Assembly: GCF_030413635.1 (NCBI RefSeq)
Contig: NZ_CP129235.1
Location: 2,604,001-2,668,000, forward strand
Length of the DNA: 64,000 nucleotides
Source: Planococcus shenhongbingii
Lineage (GTDB): Bacteria > Bacillota > Bacilli > Bacillales_A > Planococcaceae
Reading direction: 5' to 3'
The translations under genes and the position numbers were made by a program. The first letter of the stretch is position 1. The number at the start of each line of letters is the position of its first letter. The notes beneath the pieces are model-generated. The model was not told the origin of the DNA. It made no database searches and worked only from the letters and a program-made list of their open reading frames with translations. Positions 59,007 through 64,000 of the stretch are shown here, piece after piece.

Positions 59007-60626
59007 TTACAGGTAGATTATTTTATGGTTTTTGTCATATTTAAAATCCAGTTTCATCATGTCACGAACAAGATCTAAGCCGTATGCATTCATGTAAGGA
59101 AAGGGGCTAAAAACGCGTTCCTGGAAATTTGCATCCGGACGCAATTCCATCTCGATCAATCCATAATGATTAAATTGTGTACTGTTTTGCAAAACGACTT
59201 CATCTTCCATTTTATGCTTTAAAAATTGAAGCTGTTTTAAATGAAATTGAAGATTTTTCTCTACAAGGGGCACTAGCCCCCCACTGATGGCGGCAAAACT
59301 CTCTTTTATTTCTTCGTACTGGGTTTCCAGTTGACGCTGCACTTCTTCTACTAAGCTTTCAGCTTCTTTTTCCCGAATCGATTCCATTAAAGTATTGCGC
59401 AGTTCTGCCACTTTCAGTTCAGTGAAAACTTCTGAAAACGTCAGCTTGTATTTTTCCAGAAGGGTTTGGACTTGCCGGTTGATCAAAGTCATCCCCAGAC
59501 GCGGCATGACGATGGGAAGCTCCAACCCCATTACTTTAAATGCCCCTTTAAGGGCAGCCCAATAAGCAATTTCGCCCGGCCCTCCGACAAATGCTAAAAC
59601 CGGGAAAACCATTTCTTGCATCAAAGGGCGGGTAACCACATTATTGCTAAGGCGTTCCGGAGAACTTTTAGCGATTTCAAGCAATTCTTCAACAGTAAAC
59701 GATACAGCTCCTTCATTGCCTATGAAATTTTGGCCATCACGCTGAAGCAAGATCCGTTCACTGTTCACCGTAATGAACAAATTTGCAGCTTGAGATTCCG
59801 CTTCTATCACCGCGGAATAACCGTCTTCCACTAAACTTTGTTCAGATGCCAAAACAGCTTCCGCAATTTCTTCCGAGTTTTCAATCATTTGCACAAAATA
59901 AGGAGATTCATATTTCCGAAGCGCCGGATTTGCTGCATCAACATAAAGGAGTCCTTCTTCTTTGAAAAAATAATTGAGCAAAGCTGAAAAGAATTCCGTA
60001 AACGACTCTGCCTGTTCCAGGAGCGAAAACACCAATTGATGAAGTGCTTTTGAATGTTCCGTTTCAGGCAAGCTTCTGAAATATTCTTCCAAGTAGGAAT
60101 GCACTTTTACCTTATTGAGTTTTGCAGACGAAGCTGAGTTTTTCCCATATTCGGCATGCGGGAAGTTCAATTTATCCAACCTGCCGTTTACTTCTCTATA
60201 CAGATGGCTGATTTCCGCCAAATCGTGGTCTTCACCAGCAATCCAGAAGACGGGAACAACTTTTGTTTTTAGTTGTTCCGTGGCCTGTTTTGCCAGCACA
60301 ATTACTGAAATCGCCTTATGCACCGTGTAAAGCGGTCCCGTCAAAAGCCCTGCCTGCTGGCCTGTCACGACGACCGGCGCGCCGTTCTCAAAGTCGCTCA
60401 AATGGCTTTCCGCTTTTTCAGAGATGCCATTCGGCTCCATGTATTCCCGCAGAATGCCCCCTAATCCGGCACGGTCAACTTTATGCTGCTGGATAGCTTC
60501 AAAACGCTTGCTGAACTCTTCAGCGCTTGGTTCATATGAAAAATACTGCAGTATTTTCGACTTTCCGTTTATGTAATCATCCATTAGTTTGCTAGCCGGT
60601 GCTATATATTGTTCCTCTAACCTCAT
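59007..60626 (-). CDS. bshC: Putative cysteine ligase BshC (bacillithiol biosynthesis)
   Basis: 539 residues, matching YllA/BshC over the full length: MRLEEQYIAPASKLMDDYI, VVTGQQAGLLTGPLYTVHKAIS, PVFWIAGEDHDLAEISH, a central coiled coil (about 400-470) and a conserved C-terminal ERVFSPFPYMNAYG. BshC adds cysteine to GlcN-malate in bacillithiol synthesis, so this organism likely uses bacillithiol. Position directly upstream of mraZ is conserved in Bacillus. Has its own terminator. Confidence 0.95.
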   Translation of the reverse strand: MRLEEQYIAPASKLMDDYINGKSKILQYFSYEPSAEEFSKRFEAIQQHKVDRAGLGGILREYMEPNGISEKAESHLSDFENGAPVVVTGQQAGLLTGPLYTVHKAISVIVLAKQATEQLKTKVVPVFWIAGEDHDLAEISHLYREVNGRLDKLNFPHAEYGKNSASSAKLNKVKVHSYLEEYFRSLPETEHSKALHQLVFSLLEQAESFTEFFSALLNYFFKEEGLLYVDAANPALRKYESPYFVQMIENSEEIAEAVLASEQSLVEDGYSAVIEAESQAANLFITVNSERILLQRDGQNFIGNEGAVSFTVEELLEIAKSSPERLSNNVVTRPLMQEMVFPVLAFVGGPGEIAYWAALKGAFKVMGLELPIVMPRLGMTLINRQVQTLLEKYKLTFSEVFTELKVAELRNTLMESIREKEAESLVEEVQRQLETQYEEIKESFAAISGGLVPLVEKNLQFHLKQLQFLKHKMEDEVVLQNSTQFNHYGLIEMELRPDANFQERVFSPFPYMNAYGLDLVRDMMKLDFKYDKNHKIIYL

Positions 60627-60700
60627 GAAAAATTGTCCCCTTTTCCCTTTACATTCAGTTCTACTATATCAAACGCAAACGCAGTTGGAAAAAAATACGC

Positions 60701-61084
60701 CTACAATCCAAAAAATCGGCTGATTGTAATTGCTGCGCCGGCAATCCAAAGGAGAACGTAGGTAAAGCTTAAAACTAAAAAATAAATTCGCCATGTCTTG
60801 CGGAAAAACTTGCCAATCTCAATCTCCTTTGATTTTTTCCATTCGATGGTTAAAACAGAAATTGCGATTAAAATGGCCACTATATAAATAATAAATGCGA
60901 GATCGATTTGCCATATCACAGAAACTGCTAGCGGTACGGAAATAAACAGCAGAAACGTCGTTAAGTCAGCGGCCAGCCCAATAGATCTTAAGCCCAGCTT
61001 TTTTCTCGTAAGCAATACAGCCAACACAAACAATATGAACGGGACAAAAATAACAACGGCTCCGATAAAATATATGATGTCCAT
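60701..61084 (-). CDS. DUF3397 membrane protein
   Basis: 127 residues with four hydrophobic segments (IIYFIGAVVIFVPFILFVLAV, TTFLLFISVPLAVSVIW, LAFIIYIVAILIAISVL, IYFLVLSFTYVLLWIAGAAI, each cited in part) and a charged loop EWKKSKEIEIGKFFRKTWR. It fits the DUF3397 family, found in Bacillales near bshC. No function is known to me. It starts 3 nt after the ketopantoate reductase gene and is certainly co-transcribed with it. Confidence 0.8.
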   Translation of the reverse strand: MDIIYFIGAVVIFVPFILFVLAVLLTRKKLGLRSIGLAADLTTFLLFISVPLAVSVIWQIDLAFIIYIVAILIAISVLTIEWKKSKEIEIGKFFRKTWRIYFLVLSFTYVLLWIAGAAITISRFFGL

Positions 61085-61087
61085 CGG

Positions 61088-61945
61088 TCAAACCTCAGTG
61101 GATTTTAATAAATGATAAAAAGCTTTGAGCAAAGGAAGTTCAGTTGATGAACGTTTCAGTAGATAAAGTAAAATCGTATCGAGCTCCATCTGGCGGCCCG
61201 CCATTTTATCCATCAGCATGGAAGATGAATTTTGTGCAGTGACAGCGCAAAGAGCAGTTACTTCTTCAAAAGGCAGCAATGTTTCAATTTCCGGGAATGC
61301 CCGGTATAACTCCGTATAAACATCTTTCATCAGTTCGTAGGCATAAGGGTTCGTCAAAAGTTCGCCGTTCTTTATCGCCATTAATGCTGTCAATGGATTA
61401 ATGATGCCATTTAGCAGAACTTTCCGGAACAACAGCTGATCGGCATTTTCACGCCACTCAATATTGGCTCTGTTCAGTTGAAGCAGCGGCAAAAACTTTT
61501 GTTTATCGCCTTTTAAAAGCGCCAATTTAATCATGCCATTTCCAGTATGCTTTATTTCATTGTCGCTAATCTTAAGAGCCCCATGTTCTACACTGCCTGC
61601 TGCAATATTTTGCTGAGGCATTTCTTTGATAAACTGAAGGTGCAACATGCCATTCTGCAAAAACACCAGTGGATTTTCACGGCCGTACTCTTTTAAATAA
61701 GGCAAAATTTGTTCCAATGCATCATATTTCACAGCCAGCAAAAGATAGGCTTCCGGATCGATATGACTCCAATCCGTAAATGCCTTGACATGATGATTTC
61801 TTTGTTCTTTGATGATTCCATTTTCATTGATTTTTTTTGCTTGTTCACTGCGGCGCGTCAATAATTGCACTTGTGCCCCAGCTTCTTCAAGCAGGCAAGC
61901 AAGCAGCATTCCGACAGCTCCTGCTCCCACTATGACAAATTTCAT
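61088..61945 (-). CDS. panE: 2-dehydropantoate 2-reductase family protein
   Basis: 285-residue NADPH-dependent ketopantoate reductase-like protein: Rossmann motif MKFVIVGAGAVGMLLACLLEE, NGIIKEQRNHHVKAF, LLLAVKYDALEQ, and the C-terminal helical domain with KVLLNGIINPLTALMAIKNGEL, in which the Lys and Asn of KxxxN are the expected catalytic residues. A homologue (ylbQ/panE) is upstream of bshC in B. subtilis too. Several paralogues can exist per genome, so the pantothenate role is likely but not certain. Confidence 0.88.
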   Translation of the reverse strand: MKFVIVGAGAVGMLLACLLEEAGAQVQLLTRRSEQAKKINENGIIKEQRNHHVKAFTDWSHIDPEAYLLLAVKYDALEQILPYLKEYGRENPLVFLQNGMLHLQFIKEMPQQNIAAGSVEHGALKISDNEIKHTGNGMIKLALLKGDKQKFLPLLQLNRANIEWRENADQLLFRKVLLNGIINPLTALMAIKNGELLTNPYAYELMKDVYTELYRAFPEIETLLPFEEVTALCAVTAQNSSSMLMDKMAGRQMELDTILLYLLKRSSTELPLLKAFYHLLKSTEV

Positions 61946-61978
61946 GGCAATCCTCCTTAATCAATACAATATTTTTCT

Positions 61979-62012
61979 AAAAAAAGAAGCCTGCCTTATA
62001 AAGGCAGACTTC
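61979..62012 (-). terminator. Terminator of the acyl-CoA carboxylase operon
   Basis: AAGTCTGCCTT on the minus strand (62011-62001) pairs with AAGGCAGGCTT (61997-61987) with one G-T pair, followed by a T-run. Confidence 0.85.
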
Positions 62013-62026
62013 CATACTTAGTATGA

Positions 62027-63577
62027 TTATACAGGATAAACCGCATGTTTTCGATATGGCATCGGCAAATCTTTAGTTTCATAAAATGCCAGGCGCTGCG
62101 ATACCACTCCCCGCAATTGATGCGGTGCTACAATTTCATCGATGATCAGCTCAGAGGCCAATTTGTAGATGTCAATTTCTTCTTTGTATTCCTGATGTTT
62201 TTCCTGCACATACTTCAACCGTTCTTTAGGATCTTCAATGGCTTCGATTTTATTCGAATATACTGCATTGACTGCCGCTTCAGGACCCATTACAGCAATT
62301 TGCGCTGTAGGAAGGGCGATGCAGACATCCGGCTCGAAAGCAGGGCCAGCCATTGCATAGAGGCCGGCACCGTATGCTTTACGGACTATGACCGATATTT
62401 TAGGCACAGTGGCCGAACTCATCGCAGCGATAAACTTTGCGCCGTGCCGGATGATGCCGGCACGTTCCACTTTCGTTCCGATCATAAAGCCCGGAACATC
62501 CGCAAGGAACAGTAACGGAATAGAGAAAGCGTCGCAAAGATTGATGAATTTGGCGCCTTTATCGGCAGAATCACCAAACAGCACGCCGCCTTTCACTTTT
62601 GGCTGGTTAGCTAAAATCCCTACTACTTGACCATCGATGCGCGCAATTCCAGTGATCAATTCTCCAGCAAACAGCTTTTTGATGTCAAAAAAGCTGCCTT
62701 CGTCCACCAATTGATCAATCAACTCATACATATCAAATGGCGCGTTCTGGTTCTCAGGAATAATCGCTTCTAAAGTCCGTCCAGCTTTTGCTGCTTTCGC
62801 TTCAATTTTCTCCGGTTTCAAAGCAAAGTTTGCCGGAAAATTGGCCAAATAGCGGCGGGCTTCAGAAATGGCTTCTTCTTCACTGAAAACAAGAACGTCG
62901 CCGACGCCGCTGACCGTACAATGCATGCGTGCACCGCCCATTTCTTCAAGCGTCACTTTTTCACCTATGACTTTTTCGGCCATGCGCGGCGATCCAAGGT
63001 ACATTGACGCATTGCCGTCAACCATGATGACTATGTCGCAAAATGCCGGTATGTAGGCGCCTCCCGCTGCAGATGGGCCGAACAATAAACAAATTTGCGG
63101 CACCATGCCGGACATTCTTACTTGATTGTGGAAAATCCGCCCCGCACCCCTACGGTTTGGAAACATGTCAAGCTGGTCCGTAATTCTAGCCCCCGCCGAG
63201 TCCACCAAATACAGCATCGGCACTTGCATTTTCTCAGCCGTTTCCTGTATCCGAATAATTTTCTCAACCGTGCGCGAACCCCAAGATCCCGCTTTGACGG
63301 TGGAGTCATTGGCCATTACGCAAACCGTTTGGCCATTCACTTTACCGATCGCTGTGACAACGCCGTCAGCCGGCAAATCGCCAGCTTCGACATTGGCAAA
63401 GCGCCCATCTTCCGCATAATGCTCATCGTCGAACAAGAGCTTCAAGCGGTCACGGACGAATAATTTATTGTTTTCCTTCATCTTCTCGTGATATTTGGGA
63501 TGCCCTCCCGCAAAAATCGTCGCGAGTTTTTGTTCCAAGCGTTCGTTATAGCCGGTCGTTTCACTCGTTTTTGTCAT
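62027..63577 (-). CDS. Acyl-CoA carboxylase, carboxyltransferase subunit (PccB/MmdA/YngE family)
   Basis: 516 residues, the full fused carboxyltransferase: N-terminal crotonase-like lobe (DGVVTAIGKVNGQTVCVMANDSTVKAGSWG, in part), LVDSAGARITDQ, the oxyanion-type GPSAAGGAYIPAFCD, and C-terminal lobe FLADVPGFMIGTKVERAGIIRHGAKF and YGAGLYAMAGPAFEPD. It transfers CO2 from carboxybiotin to an acyl-CoA. YngE-like features suggest methylcrotonyl-CoA or propionyl-CoA as substrate; sequence alone does not decide. It is the third gene after a biotin carboxylase and a biotin carrier. Confidence 0.92.
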   Translation of the reverse strand: MTKTSETTGYNERLEQKLATIFAGGHPKYHEKMKENNKLFVRDRLKLLFDDEHYAEDGRFANVEAGDLPADGVVTAIGKVNGQTVCVMANDSTVKAGSWGSRTVEKIIRIQETAEKMQVPMLYLVDSAGARITDQLDMFPNRRGAGRIFHNQVRMSGMVPQICLLFGPSAAGGAYIPAFCDIVIMVDGNASMYLGSPRMAEKVIGEKVTLEEMGGARMHCTVSGVGDVLVFSEEEAISEARRYLANFPANFALKPEKIEAKAAKAGRTLEAIIPENQNAPFDMYELIDQLVDEGSFFDIKKLFAGELITGIARIDGQVVGILANQPKVKGGVLFGDSADKGAKFINLCDAFSIPLLFLADVPGFMIGTKVERAGIIRHGAKFIAAMSSATVPKISVIVRKAYGAGLYAMAGPAFEPDVCIALPTAQIAVMGPEAAVNAVYSNKIEAIEDPKERLKYVQEKHQEYKEEIDIYKLASELIIDEIVAPHQLRGVVSQRLAFYETKDLPMPYRKHAVYPV

Positions 63578-63607
63578 TTTCGCTGTCCCCTTTGCATAAA
63601 AACTTTC

Positions 63608-63823
63608 TTATTCACCAAGTGTAATCAATGTTTCTTCTTCGTTGACAAATCCGCCGACTTCTACATGAATTTTCTCCACAGTACCGCTGATTTCGGCTTC
63701 AATCGGAATTTCCATTTTCATCGATTCGATTGTGACAACTGCTTGCCCTGCACTTACCGCTTCACCTTCTGCAACCAAAACATTCAATACCGTTCCTGCC
63801 ATCGATGCTTTCAATTCTTTCAT
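63608..63823 (-). CDS. Biotin carboxyl carrier protein (short, stand-alone biotinyl domain)
   Basis: 71 residues from ATG 63823 after AAGGAGGAA. The whole protein is one biotinyl domain: KASMAGTVLNVLVAEGEAV, then ESMKMEIP with biotin-accepting lysine K36, and GTVEKIHVEVGGFVNEEETLI. It resembles YngHB of B. subtilis, where it serves the YngH/YngE carboxylase. The ATG overlaps the stop of the biotin carboxylase gene (ATGA). A longer in-frame reading to 63856 lies within that upstream gene. Confidence 0.93.
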   Translation of the reverse strand: MKELKASMAGTVLNVLVAEGEAVSAGQAVVTIESMKMEIPIEAEISGTVEKIHVEVGGFVNEEETLITLGE

Positions 63824-64000
63824 AATCCTTGTTCCTCCTTTGTCTTTTCGAGCCATGTCGGCAATACAGATGTTGCGTATTCCCCGCTTGCAAATTCCTG
63901 GGATTCAATAAACTCTTTAAATAATGAAATATTGGTTTTTACTCCCACTATTGTAGCATGATTGAAAAAATTCTGTGATTTCCGAAGAGCTTCTGCCCGG
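63820..64000 (-). CDS. Biotin carboxylase, C-terminal fragment (cut by window edge)
   Basis: The last 59 codons of a minus-strand gene are readable: RAEALRKSQNFF, ATIVGVKTNISLFKEFI, EFASGEYATSVLPTWLEK and the end EEQGL, stop at 63822-63820. The pattern GVKTNI...F..G.Y.T.(V/F)L is the C-terminal end of the biotin carboxylase domain (AccC/YngH-like). It supplies the ATP-dependent biotin carboxylation for the two genes that follow. The catalytic ATP-grasp part lies beyond the window. Confidence 0.85.
   Translation of the reverse strand, partial: RAEALRKSQNFFNHATIVGVKTNISLFKEFIESQEFASGEYATSVLPTWLEKTKEEQGL

Overview
The window is chromosomal DNA of a low-to-mid GC Gram-positive bacterium of the Bacillales, most likely a non-sporulating Planococcaceae/Caryophanaceae member (Planococcus-like). 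This rests on gene order and protein character. The blocks fapR-recG-sda-fakA-rpmB-thiN-rpe-rsgA-prkC-prpC-rsmB-fmt-def-priA-coaBC-rpoZ-gmk-remA-rqcH, pyrR-to-pyrE, ileS-divIVA-sepF-ftsZ-ftsA and murD-mraY-pbp-ftsL-rsmH-mraZ-bshC follow the Bacillus subtilis order. The sporulation genes that sit among them in Bacillus (spoVM, spoVD, spoVE, spoIIG) are not there. The division/cell-wall cluster is trimmed in the way known from Staphylococcus: no murE, ftsW-type gene, murG or murB. Nearly everything is on the minus strand, so biologically the window reads from 64000 down to 1.

Layout by coordinate. 1-6045 (minus): 5' end of fapR with its own promoter and operator, recG, the two L-serine dehydratase subunits, fakA and its Asp23-family partner. 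6266-6454 (plus): rpmB, followed by two hairpins and a structured repeat element (6577-6849) that runs into the thiN stop codon. 6847-19469 (minus): an almost gap-free run for thiamine pyrophosphate, ribosome maturation, the PASTA kinase/phosphatase pair, formyl-Met metabolism, replication restart, CoA, RNA polymerase omega, GMP kinase and RemA. 19591-21258 (plus): rqcH. 21.3-27.6 kb: an accessory island with an amino-acid ABC importer that lacks its ATPase, an ABC-2 exporter pair, a VOC protein and D-serine dehydratase. It is bracketed by two unrelated arrays of short direct repeats, both with a 21-bp period.

27.6-39.3 kb (minus): the complete de novo UMP operon pyrR-pyrP-pyrB-pyrC-carA-carB-pyrK-pyrD-pyrF-pyrE, with two PyrR-type attenuators and a strong promoter whose -35 box contains the rluD stop codon. 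39.3-43.9 kb: rluD, lspA and ileS, the last behind an isoleucine-type T-box leader. 43.97-58.9 kb: divIVA, ylmH, ylmG, sepF, ylmE, ftsZ, ftsA, sbp, two DUF881 genes, divIB, murD, mraY, a PASTA-type division transpeptidase, ftsL, rsmH and mraZ, with a MraZ-type operator of exactly 10-bp-spaced repeats in front of mraZ. 59.0-64.0 kb: bshC (bacillithiol), a DUF3397 membrane protein, a ketopantoate reductase-like protein, and a biotin-dependent acyl-CoA carboxylase operon running off the end of the window.

Most genes are tightly coupled by 1-nt (TAATG) or 4-nt (ATGA/GTGA) overlaps, and many start with TTG or GTG. No tRNA, rRNA, CRISPR array, prophage or transposase gene was seen. The least explained sequence is the 21-bp-period intergenic arrays and the structured repeat at the expected spoVM position; no defence or biosynthetic system of a new type is visible.
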